This document shows, one piece after another, positions 17,319-26,868 of a DNA stretch of 64,000 nt. The translations under genes were made by a program, and so were the position numbers. Positions within the stretch are counted from its first letter, which is position 1; each line of letters starts with the position of its first letter. The notes below the pieces were generated by a model, which saw only the letters and a program-made list of their open reading frames with translations, had not been told where the DNA came from and made no database searches. Source of the stretch: Spirosoma radiotolerans (GTDB lineage: Bacteria > Bacteroidota > Bacteroidia > Cytophagales > Spirosomataceae); contig NZ_CP010429.1 of NCBI RefSeq assembly GCF_000974425.1, positions 6,278,501 to 6,342,500 on the forward strand, read 5' to 3'.

Positions 17319-17885
17319 CTAGTTACGTTCCAGCTTTTGGTGTCCGCTACGCATCGCCAACTTTACCAGCCCATATACTATTAACCCCAGTATAATGGCC
17401 GTCACCGTCCATTTCAGGTTAGTCAGTAGTGAACAAAAGGCCGTAACAACCCGTGAGGTCGCTGGGTAACTGTTGAGCAGGTAGACAATACAACTGTTCT
17501 CTAATAGATCGAAAACCAATATACTAACGGGTAGCAGATTGACTAACCGGAAAGAGGTGTACGTTCTATGTCTGAACAACAAGGTCAGTAAAATGCAAAA
17601 TAAGAATGTGTAGATAAACGGGAAAGCAACGTCAATTGTCAGTTCGCCCTGTGTATAAATAGCCCGCCCAGTCGGCCCATATTCGGCAACCATTTGGTTA
17701 ATTCTGGTCGGATTATAGCCAACCAGCAGGTCGATTGGCCCGATGGGTTGGCCTGCCTGAGCGTTAATGCTCGCTTCAAGATTTTTTAAGAAATAAGCTG
17801 GAAAAGGTACGAAGAGGCCAATGGCCAGTAATAACGTTTTCCAGGATGAGATTCGATAAAAAAGAGTGGACAGGTTGTTGAGCAT
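17319..17885 (-). CDS. Hypothetical four-helix membrane protein
   Basis: A 188-residue integral membrane protein that I do not recognise. It has about four membrane segments, near residues 15-33, 88-107, 115-135 and 158-178, with a soluble loop between the first two containing NPTRINQMVAEYGPTGRAIY. The first loop probably faces outward. It ends only 10 bases from the stop of the convergent P1 peptidase gene, with no room for a hairpin between them. Confidence 0.6.
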   Translation of the reverse strand: MLNNLSTLFYRISSWKTLLLAIGLFVPFPAYFLKNLEASINAQAGQPIGPIDLLVGYNPTRINQMVAEYGPTGRAIYTQGELTIDVAFPFIYTFLFCILLTLLFRHRTYTSFRLVNLLPVSILVFDLLENSCIVYLLNSYPATSRVVTAFCSLLTNLKWTVTAIILGLIVYGLVKLAMRSGHQKLERN

Positions 17886-17983
17886 GGATATGAAAGTTAG
17901 GTCTGGCGATCATAACGTATCAATAAACGCTAATTCTCCGCTTCCTACCAACAAAGTCCACTTAGTTTACTAAGCGGTGGTTC

Positions 17984-20050
17984 CTATACCTCCTGCTTGC
18001 CTTCTGCTATGCGCCACAATAGGACAGCCAGACCTGCAAAGGCCAATGCGCCCAGCAGCATGTAGCCCCCCTCGCCCAGGGCTCTGCTCAGAAATGGCTC
18101 CAGTGTGAGCGCCTGTAACCCATTATATATTGCTTCGTTAACCGATAGTAAAGCCACCGCGACCCCGGCCAGTGCTCCACCCGCAACCAGTCCGGTTGCA
18201 AACAGGCTTCCTTTTCCCAGATCAGCATCTTCCTCAACTGTGCCTTTTCGCTTGGCATTCCAGTCAACAAGGGCTTTCACAAGTCCACCCGCAAAAATGG
18301 GCAACGTTGTTGATAACGGTAAGTAGAGCCCAACCGCAAAGGCCAGCGCGCTAACCCCACATAACTCGAATACAAAAGCAATGAACACACCAACCAATAC
18401 AAACTGCCAATCGAGGTTGAACGACAATAAGCCTTTAATGAGGGTAGCCATCAGTGTTCCCTGTGGCGCCGGAAATTTGTCGGAGCCGATGGCGTGGGTG
18501 ATTCCCTGCGCCAGCAGATCGGGTGTGGGCGTGTCCAGAATTTTTACCGTTGCCCCAACGACTAGCGATGAGACAATGACACCAATGAACAACGCCATTT
18601 GCTGGTATTTCGGCGTAGCACCAACGATATAACCTGTTTTGAGGTCCTGCGAGGTAGCTCCCGCGTTGGCAGCCGCTACACAAATCATGCTGCCAACAAC
18701 CAGCACCGCCGGTTCAAATGCTTTTCCCGTTAGTCCGAAGCCGATAAAGATAAGCGCGGTTCCCATAATGGTAGCAATGGTCATTCCAGACACTGGCGAC
18801 GAACTTGACCCAATTAGCCCTACAATTCGGCTGGCGACGGTGACGAAAAAGAACCCAAAAACGATGACCAGGACGGCAATCAGTAACTTGGTCAGTATGG
18901 AATCACCCGGAATTTGGGGCAATACGACCATCAATATTGCCAACACGATGCTACCGATGATAACAATTCGGACATTCAAATCCTGCTCGGTACGGGCAAT
19001 GGCACTCTTACCGCTCAATGCATCTTCGGTTTCAATAGCATTGATAGACGCCCGGCTGAAACTTTGCCGAAACGAGGAAATAATGGTTGGAATCGTTTTG
19101 ATGAGTGTCATAAACCCACCGGCCGTAACCGCTCCGGCACCAATTTGCCGAATATAAGCCCGATATACGGCTGCGGCCGTGTCTGTAAACGTATGTGTGG
19201 CGGGATTCCAGCCGCCGGGTCCGCCGGCTGTTTGAAGGTTGGTCAAATAACCGAGTTTTTGTAGCTGTAACGCAATGGTGTCACCCGGCACGACAGATGC
19301 CAGCAGCGGGATGAGGCCAAGCCAGGCCAGAATACCGCCACCAACTAGCACCGCCGATATACGAAAGCCAATGATGTAACCCACCCCCAGATACTCGGGC
19401 GTTATTTCGCCAGACACCTGAGCCGATGGAAAATAGCGGTTGGTCTGTTTCGTTGCCCAAATCGGCACCTCGGCAATGATATGCAGCACCTTTTGTAGAA
19501 AAGCATACAGCAAGGCTGCTCCCAAACCCAGGTAGGCCGTTTTTGCAAAGTCGCCCCCTTTCTCGCCCGCAATCAGTACCGATGCACAGGCGGTTCCTTC
19601 GGGATAGGGAAGCGTGCCGTGCTCCTGCACAATCAGCGACCGTCGAAGTGGGATCATCATCAGCGTGCCAATCAGTCCGCCCAGGATGGCGAGCGTAAGA
19701 ATTGTCCAGTAATTGAAAAAGTCAGCACCCGTACCGTTGGTCAGGAACAGGAAACCTGGCATTGTAAAGACAACGCCCGATGCGATGCTCTCTCCCGCCG
19801 ATCCGGTGGTTTGGATGATATTATTTTCGAGAATGGTGGTATTGAGGAACCTGCGGCCCAGCGAGATGGCTAGCACGGCAATAGGAATGGAGGCCGATAC
19901 AGAAAGTCCTGCTTTTAAGGAGAGGTAAACGGTAGCGGCCCCGAATAAAACGCCAAATACCGAACCGGTTATAATCGCTTTAAGGGTAAACTCGGCGGGT
20001 GATTCCGTTGCGGGCACAAACGGCTTGTGGGCAGGCGTGGGTAAGGACAT
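17984..20050 (-). CDS. OPT family oligopeptide transporter
   Basis: A 688-residue inner-membrane protein with about 14-16 hydrophobic segments, matching the OPT family of proton-coupled peptide or metal-chelate importers. It shows family motifs such as NIIQTTGSAGESIASGVVFT and PEGTACASVLIAGE. Bacterial members are usually assigned to peptide uptake. It may take up peptides released by the exported peptidases encoded upstream, but this link is inference. The next gene upstream, an AlbA_2 protein, is on the same strand 82 bases away. Confidence 0.88.
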   Translation of the reverse strand: MSLPTPAHKPFVPATESPAEFTLKAIITGSVFGVLFGAATVYLSLKAGLSVSASIPIAVLAISLGRRFLNTTILENNIIQTTGSAGESIASGVVFTMPGFLFLTNGTGADFFNYWTILTLAILGGLIGTLMMIPLRRSLIVQEHGTLPYPEGTACASVLIAGEKGGDFAKTAYLGLGAALLYAFLQKVLHIIAEVPIWATKQTNRYFPSAQVSGEITPEYLGVGYIIGFRISAVLVGGGILAWLGLIPLLASVVPGDTIALQLQKLGYLTNLQTAGGPGGWNPATHTFTDTAAAVYRAYIRQIGAGAVTAGGFMTLIKTIPTIISSFRQSFSRASINAIETEDALSGKSAIARTEQDLNVRIVIIGSIVLAILMVVLPQIPGDSILTKLLIAVLVIVFGFFFVTVASRIVGLIGSSSSPVSGMTIATIMGTALIFIGFGLTGKAFEPAVLVVGSMICVAAANAGATSQDLKTGYIVGATPKYQQMALFIGVIVSSLVVGATVKILDTPTPDLLAQGITHAIGSDKFPAPQGTLMATLIKGLLSFNLDWQFVLVGVFIAFVFELCGVSALAFAVGLYLPLSTTLPIFAGGLVKALVDWNAKRKGTVEEDADLGKGSLFATGLVAGGALAGVAVALLSVNEAIYNGLQALTLEPFLSRALGEGGYMLLGALAFAGLAVLLWRIAEGKQEV

Positions 20051-20132
20051 TATCGTAAGATTTATTGGGCTTCATTCCTGAACCCAACAAAGTAAGCCAT
20101 TCTCCAAACATACCGCACGATACCCGTTAACT

Positions 20133-20801
20133 TTATTGAAGCACCCGTGTCGTGTATTTATCCATCACATCGCTGGGATGAATGTCGAGAACGTGCGCCA
20201 GCACCAGCAAGACCAGCGTTCGGGAAGCGATCCGACGTGAGATACCCGCAATAGACGCAAACAAATCGACCGTTATGCTATTGTGTTCGCCGAGGTGTTG
20301 CATCAGCTTGCGCTCTTTCTCACCGTAATGAAAGCGAATATCCCGCTCGGCCTGTTCGCCTTTCAGGATCTCGCGCACTTCGCGGCTGGCCTGAACGGAC
20401 TTGTCGCCCACACGCACATAGGCTTTCTTATTGTCGGGTTCGGCCGGATCGGGAATGATGTAGTGCGGACGAGTCGGGCTGCGCGGCACTCTAATAACCA
20501 GCACTTCGCGCTCGTCGTTAAGCTGTACCCGTTCGATGGTGTAAGAAATGCGCGGAAAACAGAATTTGTTGATAGCCCGGACGAGCAGGTATTCGTCCTC
20601 ATCGGCATATTTCAATCCCGGAATTTTCTTGTCGTCTCCGACGCCGATGAGCATGATGCCTCCGTTTGTATTAGCGAAGGCAACCACGCCCCGAATAATT
20701 TTTTCGGGATGATTTGTTTTCAGCTTGAACTCTAAATTGCTACCCTCTCCCCGTTTGACCAGGTTCTTGAGTGCTTGATAGTCCATAACCGATGGGTTCA
20801 T
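20133..20801 (-). CDS. AlbA_2 (Schlafen-type) ATP-binding domain protein
   Basis: About 222 residues. Residues 15-130 show the AlbA_2/divergent AAA-4 (Schlafen) domain, with EGSNLEFKLK and FANTNGGIMLIGVGDD, a fold associated with nucleic-acid binding and found in many regulators and defence proteins. The C-terminal half has a possible winged-helix region (VDLFASIAGISRRIASRTLVLLVL). I choose ATG 20801; a GTG at 20843 and an ATG at 20786 are alternatives. No defence genes surround it, so a regulatory or RNA-related role is as likely as any. Confidence 0.75.
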   Translation of the reverse strand: MNPSVMDYQALKNLVKRGEGSNLEFKLKTNHPEKIIRGVVAFANTNGGIMLIGVGDDKKIPGLKYADEDEYLLVRAINKFCFPRISYTIERVQLNDEREVLVIRVPRSPTRPHYIIPDPAEPDNKKAYVRVGDKSVQASREVREILKGEQAERDIRFHYGEKERKLMQHLGEHNSITVDLFASIAGISRRIASRTLVLLVLAHVLDIHPSDVMDKYTTRVLQ

Positions 20802-21021
20802 CTGGTTGACAACTGACTCCCGATAAAGATACGGCTTTTCCACAAACTTGCAATTATTTGGCTCGTATCTCTACTTTGCCACAAAATCCGGGTTTACTGG
20901 TGTCAACTTTTTGATGCCGCAAACCGTTAGCGAAGTAGATAATCTGACAAATAAGACAGAACTGGCAAAACGCTAAAAGTATCTGTCATTTTCTTATCTG
21001 TACTACTAAAGAAACACAAAA

Positions 21022-21510
21022 ATGCTGGTAAATGTTGCTTTGGTCCTGGGGACTTTCCTGTTTATGGAAGGTGTGGCGTGGTTTACGCATAAGTACATTA
21101 TGCACGGTTTTTTATGGAATTGGCACCGCGACCACCACAATCATCATAACGGTTTTTTTGAAGTGAACGATTTGTTTGCGGTCGTTTTCAGCCTGACCGC
21201 TATCGGTATGTTTCTGGCAGGTGTTGCCATACCGGAATTAGGCTTTTTGACTTGGATTGGGGCTGGTGTAACCTTGTATGGCTTATTCTATTTTATTTTC
21301 CACGATGTCATCGTTCACCGGCGCGTGAAGCTGAAAGTCGACACCAGCGGCCGATACATGCAGCGCATTATGCGGGCGCACTACATTCACCATAAAGTAC
21401 ATACGCGGGAAGGAGCAGAAGCCTTTGGGTTTCTCTACGCACCCAAAAAGTACGACCGGCCAATAAAAACTGCCAAACCAGAAACCAACTCTAAATCGAC
21501 CCCGGCTTAA
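21022..21510 (+). CDS. crtZ: Beta-carotene hydroxylase (CrtZ type)
   Basis: A 162-residue membrane di-iron hydroxylase of the fatty-acid hydroxylase family, converting beta-carotene to zeaxanthin. The histidine clusters are clear: HKYIMH, HRDHHNHH, HDVIVHRR and HYIHHKVH. About four membrane segments are present. It is consistent with the yellow pigment of Cytophagales. No other carotenoid genes are adjacent. A terminator lies just downstream, shared with the DUF2795 gene on the other strand. Confidence 0.92.
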   Translation: MLVNVALVLGTFLFMEGVAWFTHKYIMHGFLWNWHRDHHNHHNGFFEVNDLFAVVFSLTAIGMFLAGVAIPELGFLTWIGAGVTLYGLFYFIFHDVIVHRRVKLKVDTSGRYMQRIMRAHYIHHKVHTREGAEAFGFLYAPKKYDRPIKTAKPETNSKSTPA

Positions 21511-21548
21511 TGTGTGATTGGTTGGCTATTCATAACCAGCAAACACAT

Positions 21549-21586
21549 AAAAAAGGCGTATCCGTTAGCTGGAGTACGCCTTTTTT
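21549..21586. terminator. 12-bp bidirectional terminator
   Basis: Left arm 21549-21560 (starting AAAAAAGGC) pairs perfectly with right arm 21575-21586 (ending GCCTTTTTT). The A-run and T-run at the two ends make it usable by crtZ and by the convergent DUF2795 gene. Confidence 0.85.
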
Positions 21587-21604
21587 ATGATGATGCCCGA
21601 ACGA

Positions 21605-21826
21605 CTAATACTCGTCTTCGTTGAAGAAGAAGTCATCTTTGGTTGGATAATCCGGCCAGATCTCTTCGATGCTCTCGTAAGGCTGCCCATCATCTTCAAG
21701 TTCCTGAAGGTTCTCAACAACTTCAAGTGGAGCTCCAGAGCGAATCGAGTAATCAATTAGTTCGTCTTTGGTGGCAGGCCAGGGGGCATCTTCCAGATAG
21801 GATGCTAATTCGAGTGTCCAGTACAT
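21605..21826 (-). CDS. DUF2795 family small acidic protein
   Basis: A 73-residue, strongly acidic protein (MYWTLELASYLEDAPW at the start, FFFNEDEY at the end) that I recognise as a highly conserved small protein of Bacteroidetes assigned to DUF2795. Its function is unknown; the extreme conservation suggests a housekeeping role. The ATG at 21826 has a well-placed promoter 40 bases upstream. It is single-gene. Confidence 0.85.
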   Translation of the reverse strand: MYWTLELASYLEDAPWPATKDELIDYSIRSGAPLEVVENLQELEDDGQPYESIEEIWPDYPTKDDFFFNEDEY

Positions 21827-21866
21827 AGTATGTTCGATATTTGAATGACTATTTTTTCAATGGGTG

Positions 21867-21894
21867 CAAAAGTAAAAAAACCGTTAATATCCAA
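21867..21894 (-). promoter_or_regulatory. Promoter of the DUF2795 gene (TTG-N17-TACTTTTG)
   Basis: On the minus strand a TTG (plus-strand CAA at 21892-21894) is followed after 17 bases by TACTTTTG (plus-strand CAAAAGTA at 21867-21874). This fits the Bacteroidetes sigma-A promoter in both elements and spacing. Transcription should begin near 21860, leaving a leader of about 35 bases. Confidence 0.7.
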
Positions 21895-22142
21895 GCTCTT
21901 TTTAGCAAAAATGTTCGCGCTTGGTCTTTTAAATGGATTTAGGCCATTAACGTGGAAAATAGATGATTGTTTTTCTTCTGTAAAAGAAAGGCACTAATTG
22001 GCGTTTCAAACACGAAAGAAAAGCCTATGTAACCTGCTTTTTCATTGACCATAATTTCGTTATCTGTCCGCCAATAAGTCCTAATGTAATTAATCCAGGG
22101 CTATTTGCCAAATTTATCTTCTACCTCTACCTAAGTTGTTTC
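21895..22142. other. AT-rich intergenic region between divergent genes
   Basis: No gene or clear structure is visible here beyond the DUF2795 promoter to its left. The cutC promoter should lie within it on the plus strand, but I find no full TAnnTTTG match. Confidence 0.4.
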
Positions 22143-22871
22143 ATGCAGATTGAAGTGTGCTCTTATTCGCTTAATTCGTGCCTTGCTGCTCAACGAGCCG
22201 GGGCTAGTCGGATCGAACTGTGCGGTGGCCTGGCCGAAGGGGGCACTACGCCCAGCGCGGGCCTTATTCAATTGGTCCGTCAACAGGTAACAATTCCTTT
22301 CTATGTGATGATTCGGCCACGAGGGGGAGATTTTTTTTATTCGGAGACTGAATTTGCCGTTATGAAGGCCGATATCCAATTGGCCAAAGCGCTGGGAGCC
22401 GACGGACTGGTGTTTGGCCTGTTGAAACCCGATGGATCGGTTGATGAAGAACGGACCCGCCAGCTTATCGATTTAGCCGCTCCGCTTCCCGTTACATTTC
22501 ATCGGGCTTTCGATATGACCCGAGCTCCGCTCGAAGCCCTCGAAGCCGTTGTTCGGGCGGGGGCCGTCCGCATCCTTACCTCTGGTCAGCAGCAAACGGC
22601 CGAACGGGGTTTACCTGTTCTTCGTCAACTCAGCGAAGCAGCGGCCGGCAGAATCGAAATTATGGCGGGGGCCGGCGTGAATGAACAAAATGCACAATTA
22701 CTCATTGACACAGGCGTTGACGCCCTGCATTTAAGTGGAAGTCAGAAAGAAGATAGCGGCATGGTATTTCGGCAACCGTCGGTGTCAATGGCATCATCGT
22801 TGCCTGGCGAGTACGAAAACGTCGAAGCCAATGAAGCGAAAATCCGAGCAGTGGTTAGGTTTGCAGCATAA
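22143..22871 (+). CDS. cutC: CutC family protein
   Basis: A 242-residue TIM-barrel protein of the CutC family, with the opening IEVCSYSLNSCLAAQRAGASRIELC, MIRPRGGDF, VTFHRAFDM and RILTSGQ motifs. It was first described in E. coli as a copper homeostasis factor, but its biochemical role is unresolved. The full-length barrel is intact. It is followed by the convergent purU with only 35 bases between. Confidence 0.9.
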   Translation: MQIEVCSYSLNSCLAAQRAGASRIELCGGLAEGGTTPSAGLIQLVRQQVTIPFYVMIRPRGGDFFYSETEFAVMKADIQLAKALGADGLVFGLLKPDGSVDEERTRQLIDLAAPLPVTFHRAFDMTRAPLEALEAVVRAGAVRILTSGQQQTAERGLPVLRQLSEAAAGRIEIMAGAGVNEQNAQLLIDTGVDALHLSGSQKEDSGMVFRQPSVSMASSLPGEYENVEANEAKIRAVVRFAA

Positions 22872-22894
22872 CGCGGATCGCACGGACATCCCTG

Positions 22895-22915
22895 GTCCTG
22901 TCTGCATTACAGGAC
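22895..22915. terminator. 7-bp hairpin spanning the purU stop codon
   Basis: GTCCTGT at 22895-22901 pairs with ACAGGAC at 22909-22915. The purU stop codon occupies 22907-22909. Weak compared with other gene ends here. Confidence 0.4.
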
Positions 22916-23812
22916 AATAGCCCGGTTACCTGATATAAACACACGGTCGTTGAATACTAATTTCAGTGCCTGGGACAACACAATCTTTTCGACATCTTTC
23001 CCTTCTGTCGCCATATCAGCTGCAGTGTGGCGGTGGTCCACTTCTTTTACATTCTGGGCAATAATTGGGCCTTCGTCTAAGTCATTATTGACAAAGTGAG
23101 CCGTTGCCCCGATGATCTTAACGCCCCGTTCGTAGGCTTGCCGGTAGGGATTGGCCCCCACGAAAGCCGGTAGAAATGAGTGATGTATGTTAATGATCCG
23201 GTTTGGAAAATGATTGACAAACCCGGCGGTCAGCACACGCATGTACTTAGCCAGTACCACATATTCGGGTTCATAAATGGCCATTGTTCGCAAGATTGCT
23301 TCTTCGTGCTCCTCCCTGGTTCTATCTTCATGCGAGATATAATGGAATGGTATCCCAAACTTACTAACCAGCGGCTGCAGGCTATTATAGTTGCTCACAA
23401 CGGCCAGAATATTGGCATCCAGCTCATCGAACGCATAGCGAATTAGTAACTCACCCAGGCAGTGATGTTCCTTGGTTACCATGACGACAATGTTCTTTTT
23501 GCGCTTGGGATTTAGGCGAAACGTAATCCCCGACGACTTGGTAGCACCTTCCACTTGCTCGTCAAAACCGGGCACCGTAGTTTGCAATTCATTCAGCAAA
23601 GCGGCACTGTCGAACGCATCTGCTGCCCCTCCTGCCTGGATCGGCCCAGCCTCAAACTCTGTCCGCATAAAAAACCGTCCTGACGGGCTTACATATTCAT
23701 CATTGTGAATGATGTTAAGACCATGCCGGAACAGTACGCCTGTTACGTGATAAATCAAGCCCTTACTATCGGGGCCATCCATAAGCAATATGTGTTTATC
23801 GGGAACTGCCAT
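22907..23812 (-). CDS. purU: Formyltetrahydrofolate deformylase
   Basis: A 301-residue enzyme releasing formate from 10-formyltetrahydrofolate, balancing the one-carbon pool. The N-terminal 85 residues are an ACT domain (LLMDGPDSKGLIYHVTGVLF), and the rest is a formyltransferase-like fold with the catalytic Asn-His-Asp set: NIHHSFLPAF and the aspartate in LDEGPIIAQ. The ATG at 23812 gives the standard N-terminus. It is divergent from the asparaginase gene with 80 bases between. Confidence 0.92.
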   Translation of the reverse strand: MAVPDKHILLMDGPDSKGLIYHVTGVLFRHGLNIIHNDEYVSPSGRFFMRTEFEAGPIQAGGAADAFDSAALLNELQTTVPGFDEQVEGATKSSGITFRLNPKRKKNIVVMVTKEHHCLGELLIRYAFDELDANILAVVSNYNSLQPLVSKFGIPFHYISHEDRTREEHEEAILRTMAIYEPEYVVLAKYMRVLTAGFVNHFPNRIINIHHSFLPAFVGANPYRQAYERGVKIIGATAHFVNNDLDEGPIIAQNVKEVDHRHTAADMATEGKDVEKIVLSQALKLVFNDRVFISGNRAIVL

Positions 23813-23892
23813 CCTTCGTTTCGAATAAATCGCTTAAAAGTAGTAAATGCCTGCCGTTTATTCCTTTAATTTGAGCCGTAAGCCCTATATCA

Positions 23893-24906
23893 ATGGTAAA
23901 TCGACGTCGTTTCCTAACCCTTAGCTCACTAGCCGGACTTGTTCCTTCGCTGTCATTCAGCCACTCAAAACTAATGCACATAGGCGCATCAAAGACGCTT
24001 TCAACTGCCGATTCTCCTAATTCTACCATACACACAGCTGGGCCATCCCCGCTGGTTATTTCAACCTGGAAACAACCCAAAGCCAACGCAGCCGCTCAGG
24101 CTGTGCTTGATCGGGGCGGGCGCGCCCTGGAGGCCGTCGAAGCCGGTGTCCGGGTACCCGAAGCCGACCCCGAAGATATGAGCGTTGGGTACGGGGGCCG
24201 CCCCGATCGCGATGGCCATGTTACCCTCGATGCCTGTATTATGGACGAGAAGGGGAATGCAGGGTCTGTTACGTTTCTGGAACATATCATGCACCCGATT
24301 TCAGTAGCACGGGCCGTCATGGAGAAAACGCCCCACGTGATGCTTTCCGGCGAAGGGGCGCTCAGTTTTGCCCTTGCCCAGGGGTTTAAGAAAGAGAATC
24401 TACTGACGAAAAAAGCCGAGAAGGAATGGCGCGAATGGCTGAAAACGGCCAATTATAAACCCATTGCGAACATTGAACGGCACGACACCATCGGCATGCT
24501 GGCCATTGATAGCAAAGGCGATATTTCGGGAGCGTGTACCACCAGTGGACTCGCCTACAAAATGCACGGCCGTGTAGGCGATTCACCCATTATTGGGGCA
24601 GGTCTGTTCGTCGATAATGAAATTGGGGGAGCCTGCGCTACTGGACTGGGTGAGTTGGTGATGCGTACCTGCGGTTCATTTTTAGTTGTGGAATTAATGC
24701 GACAAGGACGAACGCCACAGCAGGCCTGCGAAGAAGCGGCTTTACGCATTGTGAACAAGCAGGAATTCAAAGACATACAGGTCGGTTTTCTGGCCGTTAA
24801 TAAGAAAGGTGAGCACGGTGCCTTCAGTATTCAGCCGGGTTTTAACTTCACGTTGTCTCAGGATAAAGAGACAAAAGTGACCGACGCCAAGTCATATTTA
24901 AAATAA
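23893..24906 (+). CDS. Glycosylasparaginase (N4-(beta-N-acetylglucosaminyl)-L-asparaginase), exported
   Basis: A 337-residue Ntn hydrolase that splits the GlcNAc-Asn bond of glycoprotein fragments. The N-terminus carries a twin-arginine-like signal (NRRRFLTLSSLAGL). The self-cleavage site precedes Thr199 in ERHDTIGM, which becomes the nucleophile; GRVGDSPIIGAG and GEL downstream match substrate-binding motifs. Export via Tat suggests the protein folds before leaving the cytoplasm. It would help degrade N-glycan-bearing material in the periplasm. Confidence 0.88.
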   Translation: MVNRRRFLTLSSLAGLVPSLSFSHSKLMHIGASKTLSTADSPNSTIHTAGPSPLVISTWKQPKANAAAQAVLDRGGRALEAVEAGVRVPEADPEDMSVGYGGRPDRDGHVTLDACIMDEKGNAGSVTFLEHIMHPISVARAVMEKTPHVMLSGEGALSFALAQGFKKENLLTKKAEKEWREWLKTANYKPIANIERHDTIGMLAIDSKGDISGACTTSGLAYKMHGRVGDSPIIGAGLFVDNEIGGACATGLGELVMRTCGSFLVVELMRQGRTPQQACEEAALRIVNKQEFKDIQVGFLAVNKKGEHGAFSIQPGFNFTLSQDKETKVTDAKSYLK

Positions 24907-25001
24907 ACAAAATAATCTCGCATTGTTTATATTGTTTACTTGCACGGAAAACAGCCAGGAAGTCGTCGTAATTAACCATTGCGCCAAAACAACTAACTAA
25001 T

Positions 25002-26822
25002 TTGGAAGCGGTATTCTCAACATCGAAGCGTAAATTACTACTCGAAATCGCCTGGGAGGTGTGTAATCAGGTAGGCGGTATCTATACAGTTATCCGGTCG
25101 AAAGTACCGGCAATGGTTGAAAAATGGGATGACAATTACGTCGCTTTAGGGCCTTATTTTCCGCAGCGGGCAGCCGCTGAATTTGAACCCATCACGGATT
25201 CCGACGAAACTGAAATTGGCCAAACGGTGCGAAAAATGCGCCAGCTAGGCTACCGTGTTGAGTATGGATACTGGCTCGTTACGGGCCGTCCAAGGGTCGT
25301 TTTGTTCGATATCAGCAGCATTACACCTGATCAACTCAATAAAATAAAGACCGATCTCTGGATCAACTATCAACTTTCTACGCTAAACGTTGAAGACCTC
25401 GTTAACCAGACGATTGCCTTTGGCGAAATGGTGCGCCTGTTTATTACGCTGCTGGCTGAAGACCATGCCCGGCGCGTCGATTTCGTGGCGCATTTTCACG
25501 AATGGATGGCCAGCACTGGTTTGCCCGACCTGCGCCGTGACAATGTGAAAGTGGCCACCGTTTTTACTACCCACGCGACTATGCTTGGGCGCTATCTGGC
25601 CCAGAACGAACCTGGCTTTTATGGCAAATTGCCTTTTTTCGACTGGAAGCGGGAAGCCCAGCACTACGGCATTGATTGCCAGGCCACGATTGAGCGGTTA
25701 TCGGCTTTGCAAGCGCACGTTTTTACAACGGTAAGTGATGTAACAGCGCGTGAATGTGAGGTTTTCCTAGGGCGAAATCCTGATCTTGTTCTGCCCAACG
25801 GCCTGAACGTAACGCGGTTTGCGGCTGTCCACGAGTTTCAGAACCTGCACGTTCGCTACAAGCAGAAGATCCATGAATTTGTGATGGGCCACTTCTTCCA
25901 GAGTTATTCATTCGATCTGGAAAAAACCCTCTACTTCTTCACATCTGGCCGGTTCGAATTTACCAATAAAGGCTATGACCTCACGCTCGAAGCTTTGGCC
26001 CGCCTGAACTACCGGATGCGTGAAGCTGGTATGGACATGACGGTGGTGATGTTTATGGTTACCAAGCAACCCTACACCTCCATCAATCCCGACGTGCTTC
26101 ACTCACGAGCCCTGCTCGACGAAATCCAGGAAACCTGTGAAAGCATTGAGAAACAGGTGGGCGAACGCTTGTTTCAGGCAGCCGCTTCTGATCCGCAAGG
26201 CACAGCGCTACCAGACTTGAATAATTTTGTCGATGAATACTGGCGGCTTCGGCTTCGGCGCACGGTACAAAGCTGGAAAACCAAGCATTTACCGCCCTTC
26301 GTAACGCACAACCTGGTGCAGGAGGACGATATGACACGGTTTATTCAAAAAGCCAATCTGGTCAATAATGAATTCGACCGGGTAAAAATTGTCTATCACC
26401 CCGATTTCATTGCCTCTACGAATCCGCTCTTTGGCCTGGATTATAGCCAGTTTGTGCGTGGATGTCACCTGGGCGTATTTCCAAGTTACTACGAGCCGTG
26501 GGGATATACACCCCTGGAATGTGTAGTCCGGGGAATTCCAACCGTGACCAGCGATCAGTCGGGTTTTGGTGATTTCATTATGCAAATCATGCGCGATTAC
26601 GAGAACCGGGGTATTTACGTGATCAATCGCCGAACCCAGTCGTTCGAAGAAGCGGCTGATCAGCTAGCTGATGTTCTTTATCGCTTTGTGCGGATGGCTC
26701 AGCGCGACCGGATTCAGCAACGCAACCGCGTCGAAAGCATTGCCGATGTCTTTGACTGGAGCAGTCTCCGCTCTTATTACGATACAGCCCATGATTTAGC
26801 CCTGAAACGCCGGAAACCGTAG
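25002..26822 (+). CDS. Glycogen synthase, GT3 type (eukaryote-like)
   Basis: A 606-residue glycosyltransferase resembling eukaryotic glycogen synthase (GT3) rather than bacterial GlgA (GT5). It has the opening EIAWEVCNQVGGIYTVIRSK, HFHEWMASTGLP, and the C-terminal YEPWGYTPLECVVRGIPTVTSDQSGFG motif for nucleotide-sugar binding. It uses UDP-glucose in known relatives. No ATG occurs in frame before codon 38; a TTG at 25002 gives the conserved N-terminus and is the likely start. No branching enzyme or phosphorylase is adjacent. Confidence 0.88.
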   Translation: MEAVFSTSKRKLLLEIAWEVCNQVGGIYTVIRSKVPAMVEKWDDNYVALGPYFPQRAAAEFEPITDSDETEIGQTVRKMRQLGYRVEYGYWLVTGRPRVVLFDISSITPDQLNKIKTDLWINYQLSTLNVEDLVNQTIAFGEMVRLFITLLAEDHARRVDFVAHFHEWMASTGLPDLRRDNVKVATVFTTHATMLGRYLAQNEPGFYGKLPFFDWKREAQHYGIDCQATIERLSALQAHVFTTVSDVTARECEVFLGRNPDLVLPNGLNVTRFAAVHEFQNLHVRYKQKIHEFVMGHFFQSYSFDLEKTLYFFTSGRFEFTNKGYDLTLEALARLNYRMREAGMDMTVVMFMVTKQPYTSINPDVLHSRALLDEIQETCESIEKQVGERLFQAAASDPQGTALPDLNNFVDEYWRLRLRRTVQSWKTKHLPPFVTHNLVQEDDMTRFIQKANLVNNEFDRVKIVYHPDFIASTNPLFGLDYSQFVRGCHLGVFPSYYEPWGYTPLECVVRGIPTVTSDQSGFGDFIMQIMRDYENRGIYVINRRTQSFEEAADQLADVLYRFVRMAQRDRIQQRNRVESIADVFDWSSLRSYYDTAHDLALKRRKP

Positions 26823-26868
26823 ACAGATGTATGATATAGACTGTTAGTATATACATCGCACATTGCTT

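Noticed and set aside
20283..20735. A 150-codon open frame antisense to the AlbA_2 gene
   Set aside because: No family motif or ribosome site; a shadow of the true frame.
20133..20801. AlbA_2/Schlafen protein as part of a phage defence island
   Set aside because: Neighbours are a transporter and housekeeping genes; no nuclease, methylase or integrase is present.
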